A DNA stretch of 64,000 bases from Labrenzia sp. OB1. Lineage in GTDB: Bacteria; Pseudomonadota; Alphaproteobacteria; Rhizobiales; Stappiaceae. Shown piece by piece: positions 55,968 through 64,000 of this stretch. Under the pieces are notes generated by a model. The model was not told where the DNA came from. It saw only the letters and a list, made by a program, of their open reading frames with translations, and did not search any database. Each line of letters begins with the position of its first letter. Position 1 is the first letter of the stretch. The stretch lies in NCBI RefSeq assembly GCF_001624695.1, contig NZ_JSEP01000003.1, positions 372,001-436,000 on the forward strand, read 5' to 3'. The position numbers and the translations under genes were made by a program.

Positions 55968-56975
55968 ATGAAAAAATTCGTTCTCGCCGCTGCTACTGCG
56001 GCGACTTTTGCTCTGTCGGCGAATGCCTATGCGGCCGACGCCTGCGATGATGGCGAAATCGTCATCAAGTTCAGCCACGTGGTTGCCGCGACAGGCCACC
56101 CGAAGGGTGACGCCGCTACGATGCTGGCCGATCGGGTCAACAGCGAAATGGACGGCAAGGCCTGCATGCAGGTGTTCGCCAACTCGCAGCTCTTCGATGA
56201 CGACAAGGTGATGGAAGCCCTGCTTCTGGGCGACGTTCAGCTTGCCGCACCGTCCTTGTCCAAGTTCGAGGCGTATACGCTGAAGTTCCGCCTGTTCGAC
56301 CTGCCGTTCCTGTTCCAGAACCTGGACGCTGTCGAGCGCTTCACGACTGGTCCGGACGGCAAGGAGCTTCTGGGTTCCATGACCGACTACGGCTTCCTGG
56401 GTCTCGGTTACTGGAGCTCGGGCCTGAAGCAGTTCTCGGCCAACAAACCGCTTCTTCTGCCCTCCGATGCTGAAGGCCTGAAGTTCCGCGTGCAGACTTC
56501 CGACGTCGCGGTCGCCATGATCGAAGCCATGGGCGCCAATGCTCAGAAACTGGCCTTCAAGGAAGTCTACGGCGCGCTGCAGACCGGCGTGGTGGACGGT
56601 CAGGAAAACTCCTGGTCCAACATCTATACGCAGAAGTTCTTCGAGGTTCAGGACGGCATCTCGGAAACCAACCACCAGCTGCTGGCCTATCTGCTCGTCA
56701 CCTCCGACGAGTGGCTGAACAGCCTGGAGCCTGACGTTCGCGAGCAGTTCCTGACCATCGTCGAGGAAGTCACGTCCAAGGCAAACGGCGCGGTGGCCGA
56801 AAAGGAAATGGCCAACCGGGCTCGTATCCTGGAAGCCGGTTCCACCATCCGTGAACTCAGCCCCGAACAGCGCAAGGCCTGGGTCGATTCGATGAAGCCG
56901 GTCTGGGAAAAGTTCGAAGGTGACATCGGCAAGGAGTTGATCGACTCCGCCGTCGCATCCAACAACGCCAGCTGA
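55968..56975 (+). CDS. dctP: TRAP transporter substrate-binding protein DctP
   Basis: A 335-residue periplasmic protein: signal peptide (1-22, ending AYAA), then the DctP fold with IKFSHVVAATGHPKGDAA, FDLPFLFQNLDAVERF and the carboxylate-contacting GLKFRVQTSDVAVAMIEAMGA (key Arg), and the VVDGQENSWSNIYTQKF loop. These features suit C4-dicarboxylates such as succinate, fumarate and malate. The codon use looks optimised for high expression. A sigma-54 promoter is upstream and a stem-loop follows before dctQ. Confidence 0.94.
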   Translation: MKKFVLAAATAATFALSANAYAADACDDGEIVIKFSHVVAATGHPKGDAATMLADRVNSEMDGKACMQVFANSQLFDDDKVMEALLLGDVQLAAPSLSKFEAYTLKFRLFDLPFLFQNLDAVERFTTGPDGKELLGSMTDYGFLGLGYWSSGLKQFSANKPLLLPSDAEGLKFRVQTSDVAVAMIEAMGANAQKLAFKEVYGALQTGVVDGQENSWSNIYTQKFFEVQDGISETNHQLLAYLLVTSDEWLNSLEPDVREQFLTIVEEVTSKANGAVAEKEMANRARILEAGSTIRELSPEQRKAWVDSMKPVWEKFEGDIGKELIDSAVASNNAS

Positions 56976-56999
56976 TCGCGAATCGCAATCAAACTCGGG

Positions 57000-57029
57000 A
57001 GGGCCGGCGGGAGTATCCTGTCCGGCCCT
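57000..57029 (+). terminator. Intercistronic stem-loop between dctP and dctQ
   Basis: Arms AGGGCCGG (57000-57007) and CCGGCCCT (57022-57029) around a 14-base loop, then TCTTTC. It is placed 25 bp after dctP and 79 bp before dctQ. Such stems often allow much more binding protein than permease by partial termination or by protecting the 5' mRNA segment. Confidence 0.6.
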
Positions 57030-57107
57030 TCTTTCAAGGATCCCGCCACCGCAGGAAACGCGGACACGGGGAAGCACAAGGGCCGGTAGGCCTGTTGGGG
57101 GGAACGC

Positions 57108-57728
57108 ATGCAACGCGTCGACAATTGGGTCACGCGCTTCGAGGAAGGTGTCCTGGCCTTTCTCCTGGCGGCGATGACCATCGTATCCTTCACCCAGGTG
57201 GTGGCGCGGTACGGATTCAATTCCGGCTGGACCGGGGCCCTGGAATTCACACGCATCCTCTTTGCCTGGCTGATCCTGTTCGGCATGAGCTACGGCGTGA
57301 AGATCGGATCGCATCTGGGTGTCGATGCGGTCATCCGCCTGTTTCCCAAACCGGTGTTCCGCGTGATCGCCGTTTTTGGCGCGCTGTGCGGCGCGGTTTA
57401 TGCCCTCACCCTGCTGCACTCCGAATGGCTTCATATTTTCGGACTGAACACCCGCGGCGGCGCCATCGACTACTGGCAGAAGATGTACAAGATCGGCATC
57501 GGTCTGGACGATCTGCGCTATCCGCAGGCCATCATCGACAATTTCGGAACCCAGGAACGCGTCCAGCGCTGGATCGCCTATCTGATCCTGCCCATCGGCC
57601 TGGCTCTGTTCCTGTTCCGCTGCCTTCAAGCGGCCTGGCAGATCATCACTGGTGAGCGCGAGATGATGATCGCCGCACACGAGGCGGAAGACCTCGTTGC
57701 GGAAAACAAAGACATTCTGAAGGACTGA
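57108..57728 (+). CDS. dctQ: TRAP transporter small permease DctQ
   Basis: A 206-residue membrane protein with four helices. It begins VTRFEEGVLAFLLAAMTIVSF and contains the family pattern WTGALEFTRILFAWLILFGMSYGVK, GSHLGVDAVI. The region at about 115-165 is a longer hydrophilic loop (YWQKMYKIGIGLDDLRYPQ) than in many DctQ proteins. It lies 10 bp upstream of dctM. Confidence 0.93.
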   Translation: MQRVDNWVTRFEEGVLAFLLAAMTIVSFTQVVARYGFNSGWTGALEFTRILFAWLILFGMSYGVKIGSHLGVDAVIRLFPKPVFRVIAVFGALCGAVYALTLLHSEWLHIFGLNTRGGAIDYWQKMYKIGIGLDDLRYPQAIIDNFGTQERVQRWIAYLILPIGLALFLFRCLQAAWQIITGEREMMIAAHEAEDLVAENKDILKD

Positions 57729-57738
57729 GGCCGGACCG

Positions 57739-59142
57739 ATGGAAGCTGCAATTCTCTTTATCCTCGTCCTCGGGCTTTTGTTCCTGGGCGTACCTATCGC
57801 CATTTCGCTGGGCCTTTCGAGCGTCCTGGCGATTGCCCTTTTCTCCAGTGACTCGATCTCTTCGGTGGCTCTGCAGCTGTTCACGGCGTCGCAGAACTAC
57901 ACCCTTCTGGCGATCCCGTTCTTCATCCTGGCCTCCGCCTTCATGTCAACCGGTGGTGTCGCCCGTCGCATCATCCGTTTTGCAATTGCCTGCGTCGGCC
58001 ATATTCGCGGCGGTCTGGCCATCGCCGCGGTCTTCTCCTGCATGCTGTTTGCGGCGCTGTCCGGTTCGTCTCCCGCCACCGTTGTCGCCATCGGTACGAT
58101 CGCTATCGCCGGCATGCGCCAGGTCGGCTATACGAAGGAATTCGCAGCGGGCGTCATTGCCAACGCCGGTACACTCGGCATCCTGATCCCGCCGTCCATC
58201 GTCATGGTGGTCTATTCCGCCGCGACCGATGTGTCCGTCGGCCGGATGTTCCTGGCAGGGGTGATACCGGGCATCGTGGCCGGCCTGATGCTGATGATCG
58301 CCATCTATGTCAACGCGCGCATCAAGAACATGCCGAAGCAGCCCTTTGCAGGGATGCGTGAGATCCTCGGCGCCGCCGGAGAAGCCGCCTTCGGGCTGCT
58401 GCTTATCGTGATCATTCTGGGTGGCATCTACGGGGGCATCTTCACACCGACCGAGGCTGCTGCCGTCGCAGCAGTCTACGCGTTCCTGATCGCGATTTTC
58501 ATCTATCGCGACATGGGCCCGCTCAAGGACGTGCCCATGCGCAAGGACGGCGAGACCATTGTGGCAGCGGTCGTCCGAAACGTCCTGCTGACCGCCATCT
58601 ACTTCCTGCCTGGCTGTTTCCATGCAGACACGAAGAAAGTGCTGATTGACGCAGCCAGAACGACAATCATGCTGATGTTCATCATCGTCAATGCGCTGCT
58701 CTTCGCCCACGTCCTGACGTCCGAGCGAATCCCGCAGGCGATCACCGACTGGATGATCGGTGCCGGGTTCAACTGGTTCACCTTCCTGATCGCGGTCAAC
58801 ATTCTGCTGTTGCTTGGCGGCCAGTTCATGGAGCCGTCGGGTCTGCTGCTGATCGTGGCGCCCGTGGTGTTTCCGATCGGCATGGAACTCGGCGTCGATC
58901 CGGTTCATCTCGGCATCATCATGGTGGTGAACATGGAAATCGGCATGATCACGCCACCCATCGGGCTGAACCTGTTCGTGACCTCGGGAATAACGGGAAT
59001 GAGTCTGGTGCAGGTCGTCCGGGCAGCAGCGCCCTTCGTGATGATCCTGTTCCTGTTCCTGATTCTGGTGACCTATGTCCCGGCTCTGTCCACCTGGCTG
59101 CCCTACAGTCTGATGGGACCGGAGATTGTCACAAACCGCTAG
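57739..59142 (+). CDS. dctM: TRAP transporter large permease DctM
   Basis: A 467-residue permease with about 12 helices: LGLLFLGVPIAISLGLSSVLAI at the start, AALSGSSPATVVAIGTIA, GTLGILIPPSIVMVVY and TPTEAAAVAAVYAF, all family motifs. An extra loop near residues 260-300 (HADTKKVLIDAARTT follows it) makes the protein slightly longer than typical (about 425). It ends the operon; a stem-loop follows. Confidence 0.94.
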   Translation: MEAAILFILVLGLLFLGVPIAISLGLSSVLAIALFSSDSISSVALQLFTASQNYTLLAIPFFILASAFMSTGGVARRIIRFAIACVGHIRGGLAIAAVFSCMLFAALSGSSPATVVAIGTIAIAGMRQVGYTKEFAAGVIANAGTLGILIPPSIVMVVYSAATDVSVGRMFLAGVIPGIVAGLMLMIAIYVNARIKNMPKQPFAGMREILGAAGEAAFGLLLIVIILGGIYGGIFTPTEAAAVAAVYAFLIAIFIYRDMGPLKDVPMRKDGETIVAAVVRNVLLTAIYFLPGCFHADTKKVLIDAARTTIMLMFIIVNALLFAHVLTSERIPQAITDWMIGAGFNWFTFLIAVNILLLLGGQFMEPSGLLLIVAPVVFPIGMELGVDPVHLGIIMVVNMEIGMITPPIGLNLFVTSGITGMSLVQVVRAAAPFVMILFLFLILVTYVPALSTWLPYSLMGPEIVTNR

Positions 59143-59168
59143 GGTAGCGGATCACAGGCGATGTCAAG

Positions 59169-59190
59169 CGGCGGGCCCTTGGGTCCGCCG
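59169..59190 (+). terminator. Stem-loop after dctM
   Basis: Arms CGGCGGGCC and GGTCCGCCG (one G-U pair) with a 4-base loop, followed by TTT. It is 27 bp after the dctM stop, so it probably terminates the dctPQM transcript. Confidence 0.55.
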
Positions 59191-59224
59191 TTTCCACATG
59201 TCGAGGACGCTACTTGTCGCCGAC

Positions 59225-59253
59225 AAAAAAACCGGCCCCAATCGGGGCCGGTT
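59225..59253 (-). terminator. Rho-independent terminator of the SCP2-like gene
   Basis: Perfect 10-bp arms AACCGGCCCC and GGGGCCGGTT with a 4-base loop. On the minus strand the stem is followed directly by a run of seven T. It lies 31 bp after the SCP2-like stop and is the clearest terminator in the window. Confidence 0.88.
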
Positions 59254-59283
59254 GAAACCGTCACTGCGTTTTGGCGGGAGGCC

Positions 59284-59565
59284 TTAAACGATGCTGCCGA
59301 GTTTCATGGCGACACTCATGTCACCTTCCACCTGCATCTTGCCGCCCATGAAGGCAGCCGTCGGGTTGAGGTCGCCGGACAGGAGGTCGTCCAGGTCCTC
59401 GGCGCTCATCTTGATGGTGCAGTCGGCTTCCTGGTCCTCGTTGGACACCTTGGAGCCCTGCAGATAGATGATACCGGTTTCGCCGAGATCGAACTTGACG
59501 CTTTCTTCAATGCCGCCATCCGCAACTTTCGCGCGGACACCTTCGGTAAGCTTTTCCAGGGACAT
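59284..59565 (-). CDS. SCP2 sterol-binding domain protein
   Basis: A 93-residue single-domain SCP2-like lipid carrier. It shows VKFDLGETGIIYLQG, CTIKMSAEDLDDLLSG and the end GGKMQVEGDMSVAMKLGSI, the classic SCP2 C-terminal pattern. These small proteins bind acyl-CoAs or other lipids; the ligand is unknown. The ATG at 59565 has GGGAGAAG upstream; the open frame to 59664 is non-conserved. It is monocistronic with its own terminator. Confidence 0.9.
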   Translation of the reverse strand: MSLEKLTEGVRAKVADGGIEESVKFDLGETGIIYLQGSKVSNEDQEADCTIKMSAEDLDDLLSGDLNPTAAFMGGKMQVEGDMSVAMKLGSIV

Positions 59566-59752
59566 CTGTCTTCTCCCGTTTGAATGAGGCCTACGCCCCT
59601 TGTCGCTCCCTTGAAGCATGCCGTTTACGTAATCGTCAAGTGCGAATGTCGCGCCGCCATCCACTCGCCCATGGCGAGAGGGACCCGGTATGGAGCGACG
59701 GACGTCCAGTGTTTGAACCTCTTCCCGGCCGGCTCAACACACGGGCCGGATG

Positions 59753-59785
59753 AGTGCCAGATCAGTGCCAGATCAGTGCCAGATC
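59753..59785. repeat. Three tandem copies of an 11-bp unit over the dehydratase stop
   Basis: AGTGCCAGATC is repeated three times without a mismatch, followed by AGTGA. The repeat runs from the intergenic region into the stop codon of the minus-strand dehydratase gene (stop at 59784-59786). It may be a slippage site that changes the gene's 3' end between strains. Confidence 0.85.
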
Positions 59786-61583
59786 AGTGATTGTCTCGTG
59801 GCAGTCCCCTGGTATGCGCCACATCCTGATATTTCACCGCCGGTTCCAGCACCATGCCCTTGTCGAACTGGCCGATCATGGCACGTTGGATTTCCTGCCA
59901 GGGGGTCTGGCTTTCTGCCACCTTGAATCCTCCGTCGGCCTCCAGGTCGGCGCGCCGCTGGGCCATCTCCCCGTCGGAGATCAGGATGTTGGCGGTTCCC
60001 TTGCGCAGGTCGATCCGCACCGGATCGCCGGTTTTCAGAAGCGCCAGCCCGCCCATGGCGGCAGCTTCCGGAGAGGCGTTCAGGATCGATGGCGAACCGG
60101 ATGTTCCGGACTGGCGGCCGTCGCCGATACACGGCAGCGAAGTGATGCCGCGCTTGATCAGCGCCGTTGGCGGCTGCATGTTGACGACTTCCGCCCCGCC
60201 CGGATAGCCGATCGGTCCCGTGCCGCGGATGAAAAGCATGCAGTGTTCGTCGATGCCGAGATCCGGATTGTCGATATTATGGTGATAATCCTCCGGCCCC
60301 TCGAAGACGATGGCCCGACCCTCGAAGGCCTCCGGATCGTCCGGGTTGGAAAGATAGCGGTTGCGGAATTCCTCCGAAATCACGCTGGTCTTCATGATCG
60401 CGCTGTCGAAGAGATTGCCCTTCAGGTTGATGAAGCCGGCATGCTCCTTCATCGGCTTGTCGTAAGGTTTGATCACATCCGGCAGGTCGGTGGTGATGCC
60501 CTGGCAATTCTCGCCCATCGATTTGCCGTTGGCGGTGACCGCACCGGGATGCGGCAGCTTGCCGTGGCGCATCAGTTCCGCGACAACGGCCGGCACGCCG
60601 CCGGCATGAAAATAATCCTCGCCGAGATATTCCCCGGCCGGCTGAAGATTGACCAGCAGCGGAACTTCGTGGCCCAGCCGTTGCCAGTCGTCATTGTCGA
60701 GCGCGACGCCGAGATGGCGGGCGATGCCGTTCAGGTGGATCGGCGCGTTGGTCGACCCGCCGATGGCCGAGTTGACGACGATGGCGTTTTCGAACGCCTC
60801 ACGGGTCATGATGTCCGACGGTTTTCGGTCCGCGTGAACCATGTCGACGATGCGTTTGCCGGTCTCGTAGGAGATCGCGCCGCGCTCCCGGTAAGGAGCC
60901 GGAATCGCTGCTGCGCCGGGAAGCTGCATGCCGAGCGCCTCGGCGAGCGAATTCATCGTGGTGGCCGTTCCCATGGTGTTGCAATAGCCGACGGATGGTG
61001 CCGAGGAGGCGACGAGATCCATGAAGCCTTCGTAGTCGATCTCGCCGGCGGCAAGCATCTCGCGGGCCTTCCACACGATGGTTCCCGATCCGGTGCGCTC
61101 GCCCTTGTGCCAGCCGTTCAGCATCGGGCCGACGGACAGCGCGATGGCCGGAATGTTGACGGTTGCCGCTGCCATCAGGCAGGCAGGAGTTGTCTTGTCG
61201 CAGCCGATGGTCAGCACGACACCGTCAATCGGATAGCCGTAAAGCAATTCCACAAGGCCGAGATAGGCAAGGTTCCGGTCGAGGGTCGCGGTCGGGCGCT
61301 TGCCGGTTTCCTGGATCGGATGCACCGGGAACTCGAAGGCGATGCCACCGGCCTCGCGGATGCCCTCTCGCACGCGCTTGGCAAGCTCCAGATGATGGCG
61401 GTTGCACGGGGAGAGGTCGGACCCGGTCTGGGCAATTCCGATGATGGGCTTGCCGGATTGCAGCTCTTCACGGGTGATGCCGAAATTAAGATAACGCTCG
61501 ACATAAAGCGCGGTCATGCCCGGGTTGTCCGGATTGTTGAACCAGGCCGCGGACCGCAGCTTCGGTTGTTTGGTGTCGCTCAT
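59784..61583 (-). CDS. IlvD/Edd family dehydratase, probably sugar-acid (arabonate/xylonate type)
   Basis: A 599-residue iron-sulfur dehydratase. Cluster Cys and motif residues are in [25 protein letters not shown] and [19 protein letters not shown]. The carbamylated or metal-binding lysine region is in CDKTTP, and [17 protein letters not shown] is present. The length and the [10 protein letters not shown] segment match L-arabonate/D-xylonate dehydratases better than dihydroxyacid dehydratase IlvD. The ATG at 61583 follows AGGGAAGAGG. No other sugar-pathway gene is adjacent, so the exact substrate is open. Confidence 0.87.
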   Translation of the reverse strand: MSDTKQPKLRSAAWFNNPDNPGMTALYVERYLNFGITREELQSGKPIIGIAQTGSDLSPCNRHHLELAKRVREGIREAGGIAFEFPVHPIQETGKRPTATLDRNLAYLGLVELLYGYPIDGVVLTIGCDKTTPACLMAAATVNIPAIALSVGPMLNGWHKGERTGSGTIVWKAREMLAAGEIDYEGFMDLVASSAPSVGYCNTMGTATTMNSLAEALGMQLPGAAAIPAPYRERGAISYETGKRIVDMVHADRKPSDIMTREAFENAIVVNSAIGGSTNAPIHLNGIARHLGVALDNDDWQRLGHEVPLLVNLQPAGEYLGEDYFHAGGVPAVVAELMRHGKLPHPGAVTANGKSMGENCQGITTDLPDVIKPYDKPMKEHAGFINLKGNLFDSAIMKTSVISEEFRNRYLSNPDDPEAFEGRAIVFEGPEDYHHNIDNPDLGIDEHCMLFIRGTGPIGYPGGAEVVNMQPPTALIKRGITSLPCIGDGRQSGTSGSPSILNASPEAAAMGGLALLKTGDPVRIDLRKGTANILISDGEMAQRRADLEADGGFKVAESQTPWQEIQRAMIGQFDKGMVLEPAVKYQDVAHTRGLPRDNH

Positions 61584-61618
61584 GAAGCCTCTTCCCTCAA
61601 CTAAATCCGTTTGGGGTG

Positions 61619-61755
61619 GGGACTCATAAATGAAGATGAAATGGCTTCACTCCGGTGCCGACAGCGTGCTTGACCGGGCAGGACGTCCGCTCGGCGCACG
61701 CTTTCTGGCGGTGTCCCGCCATTCCCGATGCCACTTCACCTTCATTTATGAGTTC
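61619..61755. repeat. Long imperfect palindrome of about 135 bp upstream of the dehydratase
   Basis: Outer arms 61621-61648 and 61727-61754 pair with about four mismatches (best core ACTCATAAATGAAG against its complement). Inner arms AGCGTGC (61663-61669) and GCACGCT (61696-61702) and a central GGACGTCC (61681-61688) share roughly the same axis. The whole could form a long hairpin or cruciform. It resembles a short non-coding palindromic or MITE-like element. No target-site duplication is obvious. Confidence 0.65.
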
Positions 61756-61913
61756 ACACCCTGGGTCACGGGTTCATCGCTATTTGTAAATCCGTGACCA
61801 GAACAGCGCAGAGTGGATAAACACCAGTGTCATAGCGCTGTAAAGGCGCTGGCCGCGCAATTCTGTTCGACGGGAAATTATTCGGCTTTAAAGACCCGAG
61901 CGTCTCCAGCGAG
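61756..61913. other. Intergenic remainder after the palindrome
   Basis: With the palindrome, this makes a 330-bp gap between the dehydratase and the P-type-ATPase-like gene. I see no gene and no clear terminator in this part. Confidence 0.5.
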
Positions 61914-63467
61914 TCAGGCGATGGCAGGCCTTCTTCCGGTGTTGGCGACGGAAAATCGGGCGAAGGCCCAAAGGATCGCCAGGCAGAGTGCAAACAGCAT
62001 CGGCGCCACGGAAAAGGGCACGAGGAAGCAGGCACCGCAAAGTCCGGCCAGCGCCCAGATACCGGTCAGAAGCCGTCTGGCATGCAGCGCAAGCAGGTTG
62101 CGGCGCATGGCAAGAGACTTGAGGGCCGGAAACGCTCCGATGTCGTCGGTGTCGCTGACGGCGATCGGTACGGTGTCCTCCCGATCTCCCTCCGGAGCAG
62201 GGCAATCCCTGAGTTCAAGGGCAGTGCGGTCGGGCGAGAGTGTAAGCACGAGCGGGCTCCGCAGCCCCGCACTGGCGACGGCGTCCCGGGCGGTTTCGCC
62301 CGGCTTGGGATCATCGAGGAGTTCCAGCCCGAGCATGTCGCCAAGCGCTTTGCGGGTCTTCTGGCTGTCGCCGCTGAACAGCCAGGGAACCAGACCTTCC
62401 GCACGCAGGGCGAGGCCTGCGACACCCGCGTCCTGGCGCAGTGTTCCTTCAAGGCCGAGCACACCCACGACCCTGCCGCCGACCGCAACGCGCAGCACGG
62501 TCTTGCCGTCCGCTTCCAGGGAGCGGGCAATGGCATCGGCGGTGAAGCTGTCGATCTTGAGACGGTTGAGCAGAGCCGTGGTGCCGATCACCACCGTCTG
62601 ACCGCCCAGAAGGGCGACGACGCCAAGACCCGGCTCCGGCTCGAAACGGTCCGGCGCTCTTACCGCCACATGCCACTGGGCGGCCAGTTGGCGCAGAGCG
62701 ACGGCAACCGGGTGGCTTGACTGGGCCTCGGCCGAGGCGGCGACGGCAAGCAGGGTTTTCGGTTCGTTGTCGAAAGCCATCACATTGGTGACCATCAGAT
62801 CGGGGCCGGACATCACCGCGGATTTGTCGATAACGATGTCCCGGGCGTTTGCGATACGTGTGAATGCGCCCGGGCCGAGATCGCGCGCTCCGGCCGCCAG
62901 CGCAGCCTCATGGAACACCTTGTCCGCAAAGGCATTGATCCCATCGATAAGGTGCGGCCAGGAGAGCAGCAGTGCGGCCGCCACCGCCCCAGGCACCAGG
63001 GCGGGATCGACGATCCACCACACCCAGGCCGTTCCCGTCGTCAGCAGGAGCGACAAGACGGCTTCCCGCAGACCGTTCCTGTCACCTCGGGGAGGAAGCA
63101 GGGCAACGCCGAAGGAACGCAATGTCATCATGAATGCTGCCGAGATAGCCGGGGTGCTGGCAAGGTCGGATGGAACCCCGGCAAGCAGAAGCAGAACCGT
63201 AAATCCCAGAAGAACGGAACTCGTGGCGACAGTCATCAATGTGAGAGGGCGTCCGATCATGCAATTCATGGAAAAAGAAAGCGCAAGCAGAGAGAAAATC
63301 GAAGAGAACATGCCGAAAAACAGGACGCTGTATTTTTCAAAAATCAGGATCGGCTGGTCGGTCGCGTCGCTTCCCAGGGACATCGCGCTCATCGCAAAAA
63401 CCAGAAAGACCACTGAAGTCCCTGAGAAAAGAAACCAGAGTGAGGAAGAAAAAGATTTTTTCGGCAT
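61914..63467 (-). CDS. Degenerate P-type (P1B-like) ATPase, probable pseudoenzyme
   Basis: A 517-residue membrane protein that aligns in order with heavy-metal P-type ATPases but lacks their catalysis. About six N-terminal helices end in SWPHL (170s) where P1B pumps have the CPx metal motif. The phosphorylation loop reads D214-K-S-A-V instead of D-K-T-G-T. The nucleotide-domain His-Pro pair is kept (SSHPVAVAL, 252-253), as is GLGVVALLGGQTVVIG. The TGD motif is S365-G-D, and the GDGxND hinge is missing. Two C-terminal helices follow. Metal-binding domains are absent. The frame is intact, so it looks selected rather than decaying. Its role is unknown; sensing, a regulatory subunit or a structural part are all possible. 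The start ATG at 63467 has weak upstream support. Confidence 0.75.
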   Translation of the reverse strand: MPKKSFSSSLWFLFSGTSVVFLVFAMSAMSLGSDATDQPILIFEKYSVLFFGMFSSIFSLLALSFSMNCMIGRPLTLMTVATSSVLLGFTVLLLLAGVPSDLASTPAISAAFMMTLRSFGVALLPPRGDRNGLREAVLSLLLTTGTAWVWWIVDPALVPGAVAAALLLSWPHLIDGINAFADKVFHEAALAAGARDLGPGAFTRIANARDIVIDKSAVMSGPDLMVTNVMAFDNEPKTLLAVAASAEAQSSHPVAVALRQLAAQWHVAVRAPDRFEPEPGLGVVALLGGQTVVIGTTALLNRLKIDSFTADAIARSLEADGKTVLRVAVGGRVVGVLGLEGTLRQDAGVAGLALRAEGLVPWLFSGDSQKTRKALGDMLGLELLDDPKPGETARDAVASAGLRSPLVLTLSPDRTALELRDCPAPEGDREDTVPIAVSDTDDIGAFPALKSLAMRRNLLALHARRLLTGIWALAGLCGACFLVPFSVAPMLFALCLAILWAFARFSVANTGRRPAIA

Positions 63468-63700
63468 GGCCGGAAACTTTCGCCTTGTGGTTTTTTGCTG
63501 TGCCCCCGGTTTGCGTCAGTTGCGCCAGCTGGGGAGAAGATCGCAGGATCGCACTTAAAAATGCGGGATGGCGTTTCAGCGGGCAATGGCGTGAGGATTG
63601 GCTAACGGGTGCAATGCCGGCGCGAAATGCGGGTCCTGCGCAAAAGTGACAACCCCTTATACAGGGCGTCGATTGTTTTCTTTTTCACCTGGAGCAAGTT
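63468..63700. other. Region upstream of the P-type-ATPase-like gene
   Basis: No gene is supported. A 70-codon minus-strand frame at 63657-63869 overlaps a longer open frame in another phase and has no recognisable sequence. The region is less GC-rich than its surroundings. It should hold the promoter of the ATPase-like gene, but I cannot pick out a convincing one. Confidence 0.45.
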
Positions 63701-64000
63701 TCATATGTAAAGAAAATCGGAGCCCCGTGTATTCAACGGTCCCCCTAAAGTAGCCTGCTGGACGGACATGATTTCGAAGCTTTTTATATTGACGGGAAGG
63801 CCGGAAAGTCCTTCCTTTTTCCCAAGTCGTTGAAAGTTTGTGTCCCGATCGCGGATCTGGCCGCGCCATGAAACCAGCGGTTTGATTGCCGCTTTGCGGA
63901 AGTCCCAGAGAGTTTTTCTGAGCCAGGGAAACTGTCGGGCAGGAACGCGGAAAAATCTGCCGGGTCGGGACTCGATTGTGGTTATCGGTGTGGGGCCAAC
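63701..64000 (-). CDS. Possible C-terminal fragment of a gene entering from the right edge
   Basis: The minus-strand frame is open for 99 codons from the right edge to a TGA at 63701-63703. It has no start in the window apart from a late internal ATG. The translation (segments RFFRVPARQFPWLRKTLW and GLPVNIKSFEIM) has protein-like composition but matches no family I know. Third-position GC is only moderate, unlike most genes here, so it may be non-coding or recently acquired. Confidence 0.3.
   Translation of the reverse strand, partial: VGPTPITTIESRPGRFFRVPARQFPWLRKTLWDFRKAAIKPLVSWRGQIRDRDTNFQRLGKKEGLSGLPVNIKSFEIMSVQQATLGGPLNTRGSDFLYI

Noticed and set aside
55824-57884. 686-codon minus-strand open frame
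   Set aside because: It lies antisense across dctP, dctQ and the sigma-54 promoter, all well supported.
59754-61604. 616-codon plus-strand open frame
   Set aside because: Antisense to the sugar-acid dehydratase; composition typical of a shadow.
63657-63869. 70-codon minus-strand frame
   Set aside because: It overlaps a longer open frame in another phase and has no recognisable features.

Overview
The window is a gene-dense (about 90% coding), GC-rich stretch of an alphaproteobacterial chromosome. Its gene orders are those of Hyphomicrobiales (Rhizobiales): glnD-murJ-trpS, timA(Tim44)-mltA-smr-xre with a divergent fxsA, a PBP-activator lipoprotein beside coaBC and dut, and rsmI-yraN-gshB. 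A dctPQM TRAP transporter, an orphan TRAP binding protein and several regulators suggest a marine or host-associated genus. Roseibium/Labrenzia (Stappiaceae) is my guess from gene order and protein style; nothing here proves it. I see no rRNA, tRNA, CRISPR array, insertion sequence or prophage.

Layout. 1-11 kb, mostly minus strand: the 5' end of a class A penicillin-binding protein, olsB (ornithine lipid), a large hybrid histidine kinase, an unknown 164-residue protein, trpS, murJ and glnD. 11-19 kb: the xre-smr-mltA-timA operon, then fxsA, an acyltransferase-3 membrane protein and polA. 19-23 kb: an accessory cassette (LysR, EgtD-like methyltransferase, MFS transporter, small ORF), with the same 17-bp palindrome before and after the methyltransferase-MFS pair. 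23-38 kb: housekeeping genes (yifB, ureohydrolase, cysK, HAD phosphatase, dut, coaBC, PBP activator, rsmI, yraN, gshB, hppD with a divergent Lrp regulator, DUF533), with a Cys-rich/OmpA gene pair and an extradiol dioxygenase inserted. 38-46 kb: an accessory metabolic block (orphan TRAP binding protein, cytochrome P450, LysR, citrate synthase, divergent HTH-citrate synthase fusion, AEC carrier, ICL/PEP-mutase-family enzyme). 46-51 kb: DUF1203, a polytopic membrane protein and modABC. 51-59 kb: C4-dicarboxylate control and uptake (dctB, dctD, dctPQM), split by an ECF41 sigma factor and its partner gene. 59-64 kb: SCP2-like protein, a sugar-acid dehydratase, a long palindrome, a degenerate P-type-ATPase-like protein and a poorly resolved right edge.

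How the parts work together. Regulatory sequence and regulator match well at two places. A near-perfect ECF41-type promoter (TGTCACA-N16-CGTC) lies before the carboxymuconolactone-decarboxylase-like gene that precedes the ECF41 sigma gene. A sigma-54 promoter with an upstream 22-bp dyad lies before dctP, downstream of the DctB/DctD pair. The least familiar units are the LysR/EgtD-like/MFS cassette, the DNA-binding-domain-fused citrate synthase with its apparently leaderless start, and the P-type-ATPase-like protein that has lost its catalytic motifs.
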